Shown here: in pieces, positions 44,061 through 53,740 of the stretch
How the letters are laid out: each line of letters opens with the position of its first letter
Numbering within the stretch: the first letter of the stretch is position 1
Assembly (NCBI RefSeq): GCF_029893635.1
Contig: NZ_JARXYR010000002.1
Span: 682,001 to 746,000, forward strand
Reading direction: 5' to 3'
Source of the DNA: Variovorax sp. TBS-050B
GTDB lineage: Bacteria; Pseudomonadota; Gammaproteobacteria; Burkholderiales; Burkholderiaceae_C
Length of the DNA stretch: 64,000 nucleotides
Notes under the pieces: model-generated
What the model was told of the DNA's origin: nothing
What the model saw: the letters and a program-made list of their open reading frames with translations, nothing else
The model's database searches: none
Translations under genes and position numbers: made by a program

Positions 44061-46382
44061 TCACGCGATCTTGAAGCGGGCGACGGACCGGCGCAGTTCC
44101 TCGGCCATCTGCGAGAGCTCGCGCACCTGCTGGGCCGTGGTGCGGGTGCCCTCTCCGGTCTGCTCGGTCACCGCGAAGATGTGCTGGATGTTGGCCGCCA
44201 CCACGTTGGCCGAATCGGCTTCGCGGGAGGCGGACTGCGAGATCTGCTCGATCAGGTCTGCAAGCCGGCGCGACACGCGGTCGATCTCGGACAGTGCGGT
44301 ACCGGCATTGTCGGACAGCTTGGCCCCTTCGACCACACCCTGCGTGGAACGCTCCATGGCGCCCACCGCATCCTGCGTGTCGGTCTGAATCGCCTTCACC
44401 AGCGCCGAGATCTGGCGCGTCGCGTCGGCCGAACGTTCGGCCAGCCGCTGCACTTCTTCCGCCACCACCGAGAAGCCGCGGCCCGCCTCGCCGGCCGATG
44501 CGGCCTGGATGGCGGCGTTCAGCGCCAGCACGTTGGTCTGCTCGGTAATGTCCGAGATCAGCTCGGTGATTTCGCCGATCTCCTGCGAGGATTCGCCCAG
44601 GCGCTTGATCCGCTTGGAGGTTTCCTGGATCTGGTCGCGGATGGCGTTCATGCCGCCGATGGCGTTCTGCACGGCCTGCAGGCCCGAGGAAGCAGCCTGC
44701 AGCGACTGGCGCGCCACCGTGGCCGATTCCTGCGCCTGCGAGGACACGCCGTTGATTCGCTCGGCCATCGTGAGCACCGACTGGCCGGTTTCGCGGATCT
44801 CGCGCAGCTGCTCGGTCGAGGCCGCCAGCAGTTCGGTGGAGGTGCTTTCCACCTGCGACGTCGTCTGCGCCACGCGGGTGGCCGTGTTCTGCACGTTGCC
44901 CACCAGCAGGCGCAGTTCTTCCACCGTGTAGTTCACCGAGTCGGCGATGGCGCCGGTGATGTCCTCGGTCACGGTCGCTTCCTGCGTCAGGTCGCCTTCG
45001 GCCACCGTCTGCAGTTCGTTCATGAGCCGAAGAATGGCGGCCTGGTTGGCGTTGTTGATGCGGCTGGCCTCCTCGCTGGCCTGCTCGGCCGCGAGACGCT
45101 CGCGCTCGGCGACGGCGGCGCGTTCGCGGCCTTCGCGCACCTGCACGTAGCCGATGGCGCCGGCGAGCGCCAGGGCGGCGAGCGACAGCACGAACAGCAT
45201 CACGATCGTTCCGGCGCCCAGGCCGGTGCGCGCCGAGAGCTTGTCCTGCAGCTCGCCGAGCGCCTTGCGCAGCGGCTCGCTGTCGGTCAGGATCGATGCC
45301 TGCGCCTCGCGCGCGGCCACCAGGCCCTGCAGGTTGCCCAGAATCGCGGAGGCCTGCGTGCGCATCTGCTCGTAGGTCTTCAGGATGGCTTCGAGCTGCT
45401 GGCGCGTCTGCGCATCGCGCGAACCGGGGAAGCGCTGCTGCGCATTGCCGTCGAGCAGGCCGCGCGCGGTTTCCTGGAAGGTGTTCAGGTCCTTGCCGAG
45501 CAGGAACACGGCGTCGGGGTTCACGCCTTCGACCGTGAAGAATTCGTTGGTCGACTTGCCGATGCGCTGGGTCAGCATCACGAGCTGGCCGGCGGCGGAG
45601 ATTTCGGGCAGCGTGGCGTTCTGCTGCATCTTCAGCGAGGCCACGGTCTCGGTCATCTCGAGCAGCGCGGACGACTGCTGGTTGATGTCGCGCAGTGCGG
45701 CGCCCACCTGCGTCAGGATCTGGCGCTGCGCGAGCACGACCTTGGCGCTGGCGTCGGCCCGCGTGACCAGCGGGTTGATCTTGGCCATGTCCTCGTCGTA
45801 CTGGTTGCCCACGCGTTCGAGGCGCAGGGCGTCGTCGCCGTTGGTCAGGCCCTGCACGCGGCGCGTGAGGTCGTCGGCGGCGTCCTTCACTTCGACGAAG
45901 GCGGGCGCACTGCCCACAAGGGCCTGGGAGATCGACTTGGCGAGGCGCTGCGACTGCATCAGCGACTGGCCGGTGGCGGCCACCTGCTGCGCGAGGCGCT
46001 CGGCGCGAAGGATGGCGGAACCGGCCACGAGCAACAGCAGCAGCACCACCAGCGCCAGCATGATCGCCAGGATCCGCTGCTGGCGTGCCTGGCTCGATCC
46101 GGCCTTGCCGCCCGCGCCCTGGAGCGCGGTGGTTTCGCCCGAGGCGGCATCGGCCTCGTTGGCCGCTTCGCCACCGACCAGCGGTCCGGGGTCGGCGAAG
46201 CCGGTGTTCGCGGGCGCGGCGCTGCCCTTCTTGCGATCGAGGCGCACGGTCTTTTCGTCCAGGCCCTGGATCGTGTCGACGTTGTCGAGCGACAAGGTGG
46301 AACCGGAGCCGTCGACGCGGGCCTTGTCGTTGCCGCTGTTCGCGGGCAGTAATTTCTTGAACTTGTCGGCGATCGAGCTCAC
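44061..46382 (-). CDS. pilJ: Type IV pilus methyl-accepting chemoreceptor PilJ
   Basis: The 773-residue protein has two membrane segments: about residues 100-122 (ILAIMLALVVLLLLLVAGSAIL) and the second near 385-410 (GTIVMLFVLSLAALALAGAIGY). Between them is the periplasmic PilJ-type sensing domain. The cytoplasmic signalling tip has the invariant EITELISDITEQTNVLALNAAIQAA and GFSVVAEEVQRLAERSADAT. It senses surface contact or ligands and drives the ChpA kinase. The GTG at 46382 is preferred over an ATG at 46424, because GAAGGA lies seven bases before it and it avoids overlapping the pilI end. Confidence 0.93.
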   Translation of the reverse strand: MSSIADKFKKLLPANSGNDKARVDGSGSTLSLDNVDTIQGLDEKTVRLDRKKGSAAPANTGFADPGPLVGGEAANEADAASGETTALQGAGGKAGSSQARQQRILAIMLALVVLLLLLVAGSAILRAERLAQQVAATGQSLMQSQRLAKSISQALVGSAPAFVEVKDAADDLTRRVQGLTNGDDALRLERVGNQYDEDMAKINPLVTRADASAKVVLAQRQILTQVGAALRDINQQSSALLEMTETVASLKMQQNATLPEISAAGQLVMLTQRIGKSTNEFFTVEGVNPDAVFLLGKDLNTFQETARGLLDGNAQQRFPGSRDAQTRQQLEAILKTYEQMRTQASAILGNLQGLVAAREAQASILTDSEPLRKALGELQDKLSARTGLGAGTIVMLFVLSLAALALAGAIGYVQVREGRERAAVAERERLAAEQASEEASRINNANQAAILRLMNELQTVAEGDLTQEATVTEDITGAIADSVNYTVEELRLLVGNVQNTATRVAQTTSQVESTSTELLAASTEQLREIRETGQSVLTMAERINGVSSQAQESATVARQSLQAASSGLQAVQNAIGGMNAIRDQIQETSKRIKRLGESSQEIGEITELISDITEQTNVLALNAAIQAASAGEAGRGFSVVAEEVQRLAERSADATRQISALVKAIQTDTQDAVGAMERSTQGVVEGAKLSDNAGTALSEIDRVSRRLADLIEQISQSASREADSANVVAANIQHIFAVTEQTGEGTRTTAQQVRELSQMAEELRRSVARFKIA

Positions 46383-46404
46383 GGTCGGTCCTTCGGTGGT
46401 TGTC

Positions 46405-46956
46405 TTAGGCGCCGTGCAGGGCACTGGCGCCGATACTCAGAAACTGGGGTTGCTGCGAGAGGGCCTGCAGGTTGACTTCCTGCCAGCGCTCACCCGCCGC
46501 ATCGGTGTACAGATGCCCGAACCAGGCCGGCGCGTCGGCGCCCGGCGGCTCCGCGGCCGCGAAGGCCTCGGCACCGCGCAACCCCGCCAGTCGATCGACC
46601 AGCAATGCGCAGTTGACTTCGAGCAGCTCGTTGAAGGCAACGAGCCGCGATTGCATGCGGGCTGCCTCCGTGCCGGCCACCGCGCCCGCGGTGCCGGCGG
46701 CGAAGCCCGCCAGGTGCACCACGCCGTAGAGGCCGCCGCGCAGGTTGGCGACGCCGAGGAACCAGGGCTCCGTGTAGGGCACCGGCTGAGGTGGCGTCCA
46801 GGGGAAGATCTCGCCTGCGTGGCCGAGGGGAAAAAGGTACTTGCCCTCGCCCGCCTCCACCGCGAGCCAGGTGGCCGCGATGCCGGTCGTGCGCGCCGCC
46901 TGCAGGCGGCTCGCCAGCCGGGACTGGAAGGCTCGGAGAGCGTCGCGATTCGCCAT
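46405..46956 (-). CDS. pilI: Pilus chemotaxis coupling protein PilI (CheW-like)
   Basis: The 183-residue CheW-fold adaptor has AATWLAVEAGEGKYLFPLGHAGEIF and FLGVANLRGGLYGVVHLAGF, the core of CheW domains. LLVDRLAGLRGAEAF and a conserved end with WQEVNLQALSQQPQFLSIG follow. It links PilJ to ChpA. It lies 19 bases after pilH and 22 bases before pilJ, all in one transcription unit. Family length is usual. Confidence 0.9.
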   Translation of the reverse strand: MANRDALRAFQSRLASRLQAARTTGIAATWLAVEAGEGKYLFPLGHAGEIFPWTPPQPVPYTEPWFLGVANLRGGLYGVVHLAGFAAGTAGAVAGTEAARMQSRLVAFNELLEVNCALLVDRLAGLRGAEAFAAAEPPGADAPAWFGHLYTDAAGERWQEVNLQALSQQPQFLSIGASALHGA

Positions 46957-46975
46957 GGACTGGGCAGGTCCGCGC

Positions 46976-47341
46976 TCAGGCCAGCGCGCTGATCTTGGAC
47001 ATCAGCTCGGCCGCGTTGACGGGCTTCACGATGTAGTCGCGCGCGCCCTGGCGCATGCCCCAGACGCGATCGGTCTCCTGGTTCTTGCTGGTGCACAGGA
47101 TGATCGGGATCGCGGCGTACTGCGGGTCGCGGGCGATGGCGCGCGTGAGCTGGAAGCCGTTCTGGCCGGGCATGACCACGTCCATGAGGATCAGGTCGGG
47201 CTGGTCTTCCTCGAGGCGGCGCATCGCGTCTTCGGCGTTCTCGGCCGTCTTGACGGCGAAGCCGTTCTTCTGGAGCAGGTCGGAGAGGAACACCAGTTCC
47301 GTCTTGGAGTCGTCGACGACGAGGATTTTTCGAATGGGCAT
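46976..47341 (-). CDS. pilH: Twitching motility response regulator PilH
   Basis: The 121-residue single-domain receiver has ILVVDDSKTELVFLSDLLQ, phospho-acceptor aspartate in DLILMDVVMPGQNGFQL, and the conserved T/S and K positions in ILCTSKNQ and YIVKPVNAAEL. It antagonises or drains phosphate from the pilus motor system. The ATG at 47341 shares one base with the pilG stop (TGATG); a GTG one codon earlier is the other choice. Confidence 0.92.
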   Translation of the reverse strand: MPIRKILVVDDSKTELVFLSDLLQKNGFAVKTAENAEDAMRRLEEDQPDLILMDVVMPGQNGFQLTRAIARDPQYAAIPIILCTSKNQETDRVWGMRQGARDYIVKPVNAAELMSKISALA

Positions 47342-47739
47342 CACTGCACTTCCTGTTGAACGTTGCCGAACTGCTGTACGGCCTGCAGCAGCTGGTCTTT
47401 GGTGAAGGGTTTGGTCAGGTAGTCCTGCGACCCGACCATGCGGCCGCGGGCCTTGTCGAAAACACCGTCCTTCGAGGACAACATCACGACCGGCACATTG
47501 GAGAAACGCGCATTGCGCTTGATGATGGCGCAGGTCTGGTAGCCGTCGAGGCGCGGCATCAGGATGTCGCAGAAAATCAGATGCGGCTTGTGGTCGTTGA
47601 CCTTGGAGAGCGCGTCGAAGCCGTCCTCCGCAAGAAGAACCTCATGCCCGCCCTGCTTCAGAAATATTTCGGCACTGCGCCGGATCGTATTGCTGTCGTC
47701 GATGACAAGCACCTTGTAACCTGATCCATTCGGCCCCAT
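47341..47739 (-). CDS. pilG: Twitching motility response regulator PilG
   Basis: The 132-residue receiver protein has KVLVIDDSNTIRRSAEIFLKQGG, the phospho-acceptor in LIFCDILMPRLDGYQTC, and VVMLSSKDGVFDKARGRMVGSQDYLTKPFTKDQL. These are diagnostic PilG features. It promotes pilus extension downstream of ChpA. The ATG at 47739 matches the family; the longer frame upstream adds an unlikely leader. It is the first gene of the operon. Confidence 0.93.
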   Translation of the reverse strand: MGPNGSGYKVLVIDDSNTIRRSAEIFLKQGGHEVLLAEDGFDALSKVNDHKPHLIFCDILMPRLDGYQTCAIIKRNARFSNVPVVMLSSKDGVFDKARGRMVGSQDYLTKPFTKDQLLQAVQQFGNVQQEVQ

Positions 47740-47819
47740 TGCGCACACTCCTGCTGATGAGACTTGGATGCCCGCCGCGCCGTACATCGGCGCAGAACCG
47801 CGTAGCCCTATGCCATGCT

Positions 47820-47990
47820 CTAGATTTCAACCATTTCGAAGTCTTCCTTGCGTGCACCGCACTCCGGACAGGTCCAGTTCATCGGAACATCGGCCCAGGC
47901 CGTGCCTGCCGCGATGCCATCTTCCGGCACACCAACCGCTTCGTCATAGATCCACCCACAAATCAGGCACATCCAAGTTTTCGTATTCAT
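47820..47990 (-). CDS. rubA: Rubredoxin
   Basis: The 56-residue iron protein has two CxxC motifs, C8-L-I-C11-G near the start and C41-P-E-C44-G near the end, that bind one iron. The surrounding [20 protein letters not shown] and [12 protein letters not shown] are typical of rubredoxins. It carries electrons, often to an alkane hydroxylase or another oxidoreductase; no partner is adjacent. It lies between pilG and the divergent thiD gene, an arrangement common in this bacterial group. Confidence 0.93.
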   Translation of the reverse strand: MNTKTWMCLICGWIYDEAVGVPEDGIAAGTAWADVPMNWTCPECGARKEDFEMVEI

Positions 47991-48101
47991 CGGAGCTTAA
48001 AGTCCTTGTTCATTAAATGCAACGAGTGTATCTATGCGTATCTCACTCGCAGACTGTAAACGTCGCGCTTATGCCACCATCGAGGCGCACCCCACCGGCA
48101 T

Positions 48102-49064
48102 ATGACCATTCACTTACATCCCACGGAAGACGCCCGCAACCCGGGCGATCTTAACGACCCCTTGCAGGACGCCGAAGAACTCGCCGAAGGCAGCGCCAAT
48201 CCGCCCTGCGTGCTGGTCTTCAACGCCAGCGACCCGAGCGGCGCCGGCGGGCTGGCGGCGGACACACTGGCAATGGGGTCAGTGGGCGCACACATCCTTC
48301 CGGTGGTGACCGGCGCCTATGCGCGGGACACGGCCGAGATCTTCGACCACTTCCCGTTCGAGGAAGAAGCGATCGCCGAGCAGGCACGCACCATCCTCGA
48401 GGACGTGGAGGTCCAGCTCATCAAGGTCGGCTTCGTCGGCAGCCCCGACGCGCTGAGCACCATCGCCGAGACCGCCTCCGACTACCCGGAGGTGCCGCTG
48501 GTGGCCTACATGCCCAACCTGTCGTGGTGGGACGAGAACCAGATCGAGGCCTACCACGATGCCTTCCGCGACCTGCTGCTGCCCCAGGCCACGGTGCTGG
48601 TGGGCAACCACAGCACGCTCTGGCGCTGGCTGCTGCCCGACTGGAGCGGCGAGCGCCCGCCGAGCGCGCGCGACATCGCCAAGGCGGCCGGGGAATTCGG
48701 CGTCTCCTACACGTTGGTGACCGGCATGGTGCTGCCCGACCAGTTCATCGACAACGTGCTCGCTTCGCCGCAGTCGGTGCTCGCGAGCGAGAAATACGAA
48801 CGCCTCGAAGCCGTCTTCTCGGGCGCCGGAGACACCCTGTCGGCCGCGCTGGCCGCGCTGCTGGCGAGCGGAACCGACCTCGTGGCCGCCACCACGGAAG
48901 CCCTGGCCTACATGGACCGCTGCCTCGATGCAGGCTTCAGGCCCGGCATGGGCCACGTGCTGCCCGACCGGCTGTTCTGGGCCGAACCCGAGGACGACGA
49001 AGGCGACCAGGACCTCGACGCGCCGCAGGACTTCGCGCTGCCGCCTCACGACACCCGACATTGA
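48102..49064 (+). CDS. thiD: Hydroxymethylpyrimidine/phosphomethylpyrimidine kinase
   Basis: The 320-residue ribokinase-family enzyme of thiamine synthesis has the substrate motif VFNASDPSGAGGLAADTLAM near residue 46, and the anion-hole/catalytic GAGDTLSAALAALL near residue 243. It phosphorylates HMP and HMP-phosphate. The N-terminus has an extra acidic stretch of about 35 residues before the fold, and the C-terminus an acidic tail (EPEDDEGDQDLDAPQDF). It lies divergent from rubredoxin and upstream of hemL, separated from the latter by a repeat. Confidence 0.9.
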   Translation: MTIHLHPTEDARNPGDLNDPLQDAEELAEGSANPPCVLVFNASDPSGAGGLAADTLAMGSVGAHILPVVTGAYARDTAEIFDHFPFEEEAIAEQARTILEDVEVQLIKVGFVGSPDALSTIAETASDYPEVPLVAYMPNLSWWDENQIEAYHDAFRDLLLPQATVLVGNHSTLWRWLLPDWSGERPPSARDIAKAAGEFGVSYTLVTGMVLPDQFIDNVLASPQSVLASEKYERLEAVFSGAGDTLSAALAALLASGTDLVAATTEALAYMDRCLDAGFRPGMGHVLPDRLFWAEPEDDEGDQDLDAPQDFALPPHDTRH

Positions 49065-49070
49065 GGGAGC

Positions 49071-49160
49071 CACCCCCGTCCCTCGCTCACTTCGTGTAGC
49101 TCGACTCCCCCCTCGAGGGGGCAACACCGGCGGACCGGCGGAGCCGGATCCGCGGTGTTT
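49071..49160. repeat. Intergenic hairpin repeat between thiD and hemL
   Basis: Two stem-loops lie side by side: CCCCCTCGAGGGGG (49108-49121), then a long compound hairpin from AACACC to GGTGTT (49123-49159) with inner pairs GCGGA/TCCGC and CCGGC/GCCGG. The same architecture with related sequence recurs at 61027-61120. It looks like a REP-type dispersed element. It may also act as a transcription stop for thiD. Confidence 0.6.
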
Positions 49161-49204
49161 CCCGATCTGCCCTTTTTCGACACCCTGCTCTTTTTTTCGA
49201 CGCC

Positions 49205-50491
49205 ATGCCTTCAGCTGACCAGAACGACCTTCTTTTCGACCGTGCCCGCGCGGTCATTCCCGGTGGCGTCAATTCGCCCGTGCGCGCCTTCAAGGCGGTG
49301 GGCGGCACGCCGCGCTTCATCCGGCGCGCCGAGGGCGCCTATTTCTGGGACGCCGACGACCGCCGCTACATCGACTACATCGGTTCCTGGGGGCCGATGA
49401 TCCTGGGGCATGGCCATCCGGCCGTGGTCGAGGCGGTGCAGAAGGCGGTGCTCGAAGGCTTCTCGTACGGCGCACCGACGGAGCGCGAGATCGAGTTGGC
49501 GGAAGCCATCCTCGCGCTGGTGCCGTCGATGGAAATGGTGCGGCTCGTGAGTTCGGGCACCGAGGCCGCGATGAGCGCGCTGCGCCTCGCGCGCGGCGCC
49601 ACCGGGCGCAAGCACATCATCAAGTTCGAGGGCTGCTACCACGGCCACGCCGACGCGCTGCTGGTCAAGGCGGGCTCCGGGCTCGCGACCTTCGGGCATC
49701 CCACCTCGGCCGGCGTGCCGCCCGAGGTCACGCAGCACACGCTGGTGCTCGAGTACAACAACATCGCCCAGCTCGAGGAAGCCTTCGCGCTGCACGGCAA
49801 CGACATCGCCGGCCTGATGATCGAGGCGATCGCGGGCAACATGAACTTCGTGCGCGCCACGCCCGAGTTCGCGCGCCGCTGCCGCGAACTCTGCACGCAG
49901 CACGGTGCGCTGCTGATCTTCGACGAGGTGATGACGGGCTTCCGCGTCGGCCTGCACGGCGCGCAGGGCGTGCTGGGCATCCGGCCCGACCTCACCGTGC
50001 TCGGCAAGGTCATCGGCGGCGGCATGCCGCTCGCGGCCTTCGGCGGACCGCGCGCCATCATGGAACAGCTCGCGCCGCTCGGCCCCGTCTACCAGGCGGG
50101 CACGCTCTCGGGCAATCCGGTGGCGACCGCCTGCGGCCTCGCGACGCTGAAGGAGATCGCGAAACCCGGCTTCTACGAGGCGCTCGCCGCGAAGACCCGC
50201 GCGCTGGTCGACGGCCTGAAGGCCGCCGCGGCGGCCGAGGGCCAGCCCTTCAGCGCCGACAGCGAAGGCGGCATGTTCGGCTTCTTCCTCATGGACGAAC
50301 TGCCGCAGAACTACGCCACGGTCATGACCACCGATGGCGCCAAGTTCAACACGCTGTTCCACGGGCTGCTCGCGCGCGGCGTGTACATCGCGCCGGCGCT
50401 CTACGAAGCGGGCTTCGTGAGCGCGGCGCACAGCGACGCGGACATCGCCGCGACCATCGAGGCCGCGCGCCAGGTCTTCCAGGCGGCGTAG
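49205..50491 (+). CDS. hemL: Glutamate-1-semialdehyde 2,1-aminomutase
   Basis: The 428-residue PLP enzyme makes 5-aminolevulinate for haem. It opens [26 protein letters not shown]. The PLP region includes [17 protein letters not shown], the aspartate in [14 protein letters not shown], and the Schiff-base lysine K268 in [17 protein letters not shown]. The family length is normal. The start at 49205 gives the standard N-terminus. Confidence 0.95.
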   Translation: MPSADQNDLLFDRARAVIPGGVNSPVRAFKAVGGTPRFIRRAEGAYFWDADDRRYIDYIGSWGPMILGHGHPAVVEAVQKAVLEGFSYGAPTEREIELAEAILALVPSMEMVRLVSSGTEAAMSALRLARGATGRKHIIKFEGCYHGHADALLVKAGSGLATFGHPTSAGVPPEVTQHTLVLEYNNIAQLEEAFALHGNDIAGLMIEAIAGNMNFVRATPEFARRCRELCTQHGALLIFDEVMTGFRVGLHGAQGVLGIRPDLTVLGKVIGGGMPLAAFGGPRAIMEQLAPLGPVYQAGTLSGNPVATACGLATLKEIAKPGFYEALAAKTRALVDGLKAAAAAEGQPFSADSEGGMFGFFLMDELPQNYATVMTTDGAKFNTLFHGLLARGVYIAPALYEAGFVSAAHSDADIAATIEAARQVFQAA

Positions 50492-50516
50492 CCCCGCCTC
50501 GCGGCGCGCCGCGGCT

Positions 50517-50960
50517 TCAGCGCGTCGTGACCCTCACCAGCCCCGTCACCGGCTTGCCGTTCACCAGCACCGGCCGGTGATGGTCGTCGGCCAGCAGCAC
50601 GCCGATCACATGGCTTCCCGTCGGCGACGGGCATGGCGCGAAGTTCGCCTTGATCAGGTCGCCGCCGAAATCGCTGTTCATGCTGTTGTAGGGGCGGCCC
50701 GGCAGGTTGCAGCTGTCGCCGTCGGGATCGATCTTCATGTGCACGTGGCCGCAGCGCGGATCGCCGCCGCACTGGCCCGCGGGCATCAGCCTGAAGTTGC
50801 TCTGCACCACCACGCCGACCGAACGCTGCGCATCGGTGCCGAGCGGAATCGCCGCGCCTTCGGGCGGCCAGACGATCCGGAGGGTGGCCGGCGGCTCCTG
50901 CGCCTGGGCGGCACATGCCCAGAAGATCGCGGCGAAAAGACAGCTGAGACGAATGCGCAT
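50517..50960 (-). CDS. Secreted protein of unknown function
   Basis: The 147-residue protein has a signal peptide with predicted cleavage after CAAQA. The mature domain is TLRIVWPPEGAAIPLG, then HVHMKIDPDGDSCNLPGRPYN. Two cysteine pairs (GQCGGDPRCGH and further C residues) suggest disulfides in the periplasm. I do not recognise the family. It is divergent from a TetR regulator across a region with a 25-bp palindrome, so the two are probably regulated together. The ATG at 50960 is chosen because the signal peptide starts there. Confidence 0.72.
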   Translation of the reverse strand: MRIRLSCLFAAIFWACAAQAQEPPATLRIVWPPEGAAIPLGTDAQRSVGVVVQSNFRLMPAGQCGGDPRCGHVHMKIDPDGDSCNLPGRPYNSMNSDFGGDLIKANFAPCPSPTGSHVIGVLLADDHHRPVLVNGKPVTGLVRVTTR

Positions 50961-51007
50961 CGAAGACTCCGATCGGGAGGAAGCGTGGAAGAAGAGGTTG
51001 TTCGCCG

Positions 51008-51075
51008 TTGATGTAATCGATGAATACATCAACGACGGGCGCAGTCTAGCGCAAAATAAGCACCGATTACATCAA
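51008..51075. promoter_or_regulatory. TetR-type operator region with three half-sites
   Basis: TTGATGTA (51008-51015) and TACATCAA (51025-51032) form a 25-bp inverted repeat. A third identical half-site TACATCAA lies at 51068-51075, just before the TetR gene. The region separates the secreted-protein gene from the TetR gene, the usual place for a TetR operator. The half-sites are seen directly; the binder is inferred. Confidence 0.6.
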
Positions 51076-51096
51076 GGAGTTCACACTGCTCGCCGC

Positions 51097-51828
51097 ATGA
51101 CCGCCCGCTCCAACCGATCTTCTCCGCTGGCCGCGCCCGAAGCGCGCGTCGCCTACCACCACGGCAACCTGCGCGAAGCGCTGATCCAGGCCGCGGTCGA
51201 GCTCATCGAGCGCGACGGCCTGGACAAGCTCAGCGTGCGCGAGGCCGCCAAGCGCGCCGGCGTCTCGCCGGGCGCGCCGTTCCGCCATTTCGCGACCAAG
51301 ACCGCCCTGCTGACCGCGGTCGCCGAGCAGGCGACGCAGCGCCTGCGCATCCATGTGGAGCAGGCGCTGGCGGCCGCGGCGGACGCGCCGGCGCTGGGAC
51401 GCTTCGGTGCGATCGGCCATGCCTACCTCGAATGGGCGCTCGCGAATCCGACGCACTTTCGCGTGATCAGCGAGCGTGCGCTGGTCGACTACGACGGCTC
51501 GCCCAGCATGCGCAGCGACAACGACGCGATCCGGGCGCGGATGCGCGCCTTGTTCGACGAGGCCTTCCCGCAAGGCGGCGCGCTCGCGAAGGCCGATGCC
51601 GCCCATGCGCAGATCGCGGCGCGCGCGCTGGTCTACGGCCTCGCGCGCATGGCGGTGGACGGCCACTTTCCCGAATGGAGCCTGTCGCGCCAGTCCACCG
51701 CCCGGACGATGGGCGACACGCTCGACTTCTTCATGGCGCTGCTTGCGGCGTCCGCGGCGCCGACCGCCGCCGCGGCGGAAGCGCCGGCCGCAAAAAAGGC
51801 CGGACCGCGCGCGCCAGCCAGGCGCTAG
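51097..51828 (+). CDS. TetR family transcriptional regulator
   Basis: The 243-residue protein has the TetR helix-turn-helix: ALIQAAVELIERDGLDKLSVREAAKRAGVSPGAPFRHF, where the GAPFRHF variant of the recognition helix is typical of one TetR subgroup. The C-terminal TetR_C-type domain (FGAIGHAYLEWALANPTHFRVISE) follows. It probably represses itself and the divergent secreted-protein gene. The ATG at 51097 starts the conserved fold, and the AAGGAG seen further upstream is too distant to decide the start. The ligand is unknown. Confidence 0.85.
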   Translation: MTARSNRSSPLAAPEARVAYHHGNLREALIQAAVELIERDGLDKLSVREAAKRAGVSPGAPFRHFATKTALLTAVAEQATQRLRIHVEQALAAAADAPALGRFGAIGHAYLEWALANPTHFRVISERALVDYDGSPSMRSDNDAIRARMRALFDEAFPQGGALAKADAAHAQIAARALVYGLARMAVDGHFPEWSLSRQSTARTMGDTLDFFMALLAASAAPTAAAAEAPAAKKAGPRAPARR

Positions 51829-51862
51829 CGGGCGGTCCGGCCCGGCCGGCGGGTGCGAGGCG

Positions 51863-53470
51863 TCAGTGCCGGAAGTGGCGCACGCCCGAGAGCACCATCA
51901 CCACGCCGCGTTCGTCGGCCGCGTCGATGACCTCCTGGTCGCGCATCGAGCCGCCCGGCTGGATCACGCAGCTCGCGCCCGCATCGACCACCACGTCGAG
52001 GCCGTCGCGGAACGGGAAGAAGGCGTCGCTCGCCACCGCCGTGCCCTGCAGCGACAGGCCCGCATGCTCGGCCTTGATGCTCGCGATGCGCGCGGAATCG
52101 AGGCGGCTCATCTGGCCCGCGCCCACGCCCATGGTCATGCCGCCGGCGCAGAACACGATGGCGTTGCTCTTGACGTACTTCGCGACCTTCCATGCGAACA
52201 GCAGGTCCTGCAGCTGCTCGGGCGTCGGCTGCTTCTTCGTGACCACTTTGAGGTCGCTCGCAGCGAGTTCGTGGTTGTCGGCCGTCTGCATCAGCAGGCC
52301 CGAGCCGACGCGCTTCACGTCCATCAGGTTGCGGCCGTTCTCCCAGTCGGTGTTGCCGCCCGGCGGCAGCGCGATCTCGAGCACGCGCACGTTCTGCTTG
52401 ACCTTGGTGGCCTGGAACACCGCGAGCGCCTCGGGCGTGTAGCCCGGCGCCATCAGCACTTCGACGAACTGCTTGGCGATCGCCTGCGCGGTCTCGCCGT
52501 CGACCAGGCGGTTGAAGGCGATGATGCCGCCGAAGGCCGAGGTCGGATCGGTCTTGAAGGCCTTGGCATAGGCCTCGGCCGCGTCCTTGCCGACCGCCAC
52601 GCCGCAGGGGTTGGCATGCTTCACGATCACGCAGGCGGGCACGTCGAAGCTCTTCACGCATTCCCAGGCCGCGTCGGCATCGGCGATGTTGTTGTAGCTC
52701 AGCTCCTTGCCCTGCAGCTGCTTCGCGCTCACGAGCGAACCCGGCGCGGGATGCAGGTCGCGGTAGAAGGCGGCCTGCTGGTGCGGGTTCTCGCCGTAGC
52801 GCAGGTCCTGCACCTTGACGAAGCGGCCGTTGCTCTGCGCCGGGAACATCGAGCGCGCGGGCGCGGGCTGGCCGATGCTGGCGTCGAAGTCGATGGCCGA
52901 GAGGTAGTCGCTGATCGCGCCGTCGTAGTCGGCGATGCGGTTGAACGCGGCCACCGAGAAGGCGAACCTGGTCTTGTCGCTGAGCTTGCCGCCGGCCTTG
53001 AGCTCGGCCAGCGCCACCGGGTACTGGGAAGCGTCGGTCAGCACGCCCACGTCCTTCCAGTTCTTGGCCGCGCTGCGCACCATGGCCGGGCCGCCGATGT
53101 CGATGTTCTCGATCGCGTCCTCGAGCGTGCAGCCGGGCTTGGCCACGGTGGCCTCGAAGGGATAGAGGTTGACCACCAGCAGGTCGATGGTGTCGATGCC
53201 GTGCTGCTCGATCGCCGCCACGTGCGCCGGCAGGTCGCGCCGCGCGAGCAGGCCGCCGTGGATCTTCGGATGCAGCGTCTTCACGCGGCCGTCGAGCATT
53301 TCCGGAAAGCCGGTGTGGTCGGCGACCTCGGTCACCGGCAGGCCGGCGTCGGCCAGGAGCTTGGCGGTGCCGCCGGTGGACAGCAGCCTGATGCCGAGGC
53401 CATGCAGCGCCTGTGCGAATTCGAGGATGCCGGTCTTGTCGGAAACGGAAAGGAGTGCGGTCTGAGCCAT
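51863..53470 (-). CDS. purH: Bifunctional AICAR transformylase/IMP cyclohydrolase
   Basis: The 535-residue enzyme carries out the last two steps of IMP synthesis. The N-terminal cyclohydrolase domain has [37 protein letters not shown] and [17 protein letters not shown]. The C-terminal transformylase domain has [27 protein letters not shown] and [12 protein letters not shown]. Length and motif order are usual. It follows fis by 16 bases on the minus strand. Confidence 0.96.
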   Translation of the reverse strand: MAQTALLSVSDKTGILEFAQALHGLGIRLLSTGGTAKLLADAGLPVTEVADHTGFPEMLDGRVKTLHPKIHGGLLARRDLPAHVAAIEQHGIDTIDLLVVNLYPFEATVAKPGCTLEDAIENIDIGGPAMVRSAAKNWKDVGVLTDASQYPVALAELKAGGKLSDKTRFAFSVAAFNRIADYDGAISDYLSAIDFDASIGQPAPARSMFPAQSNGRFVKVQDLRYGENPHQQAAFYRDLHPAPGSLVSAKQLQGKELSYNNIADADAAWECVKSFDVPACVIVKHANPCGVAVGKDAAEAYAKAFKTDPTSAFGGIIAFNRLVDGETAQAIAKQFVEVLMAPGYTPEALAVFQATKVKQNVRVLEIALPPGGNTDWENGRNLMDVKRVGSGLLMQTADNHELAASDLKVVTKKQPTPEQLQDLLFAWKVAKYVKSNAIVFCAGGMTMGVGAGQMSRLDSARIASIKAEHAGLSLQGTAVASDAFFPFRDGLDVVVDAGASCVIQPGGSMRDQEVIDAADERGVVMVLSGVRHFRH

Positions 53471-53485
53471 GGATGTGCCGTGGAG

Positions 53486-53722
53486 TTATTTCAAAAGTTT
53501 GTGCTCGACCAATTTCTTGCGGAGCGTGTTGCGGTTGAGGCCCAGCCATTGCGCGGCCTTGGACTGGTTGCCCTCGGCGCGCGTCATGACGACATCGAGC
53601 AGGGGCTTCTCGACCACGCGCACGAGCATCTCGTACATGCCGTCGGGCTCGGTGCCGCGCAGATCGCGGAAATAGCTGTCCAGACTGGTGCGCACGCAGT
53701 CCTCGATGTGTTTCTTGCTCAT
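53486..53722 (-). CDS. fis: DNA-binding protein Fis
   Basis: The 78-residue nucleoid protein has the C-terminal Fis helix-turn-helix NQSKAAQWLGLNRNTLRKKL. The N-terminal part (KHIEDCVRTSLDSYFRDLRG) is shorter than in enterobacteria but matches betaproteobacterial Fis. It sits between dusB and purH, a conserved arrangement (dusB-fis). It would modulate rRNA and many other promoters. Confidence 0.93.
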   Translation of the reverse strand: MSKKHIEDCVRTSLDSYFRDLRGTEPDGMYEMLVRVVEKPLLDVVMTRAEGNQSKAAQWLGLNRNTLRKKLVEHKLLK

Positions 53723-53740
53723 GCTTTTTCTTCTCTTCTC

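Noticed and set aside
37930..44388. Open frame of 2152 codons antisense to chpA
   Set aside because: It is the reverse of the kinase gene, with low-complexity composition, no ribosome-binding site and no recognisable fold.
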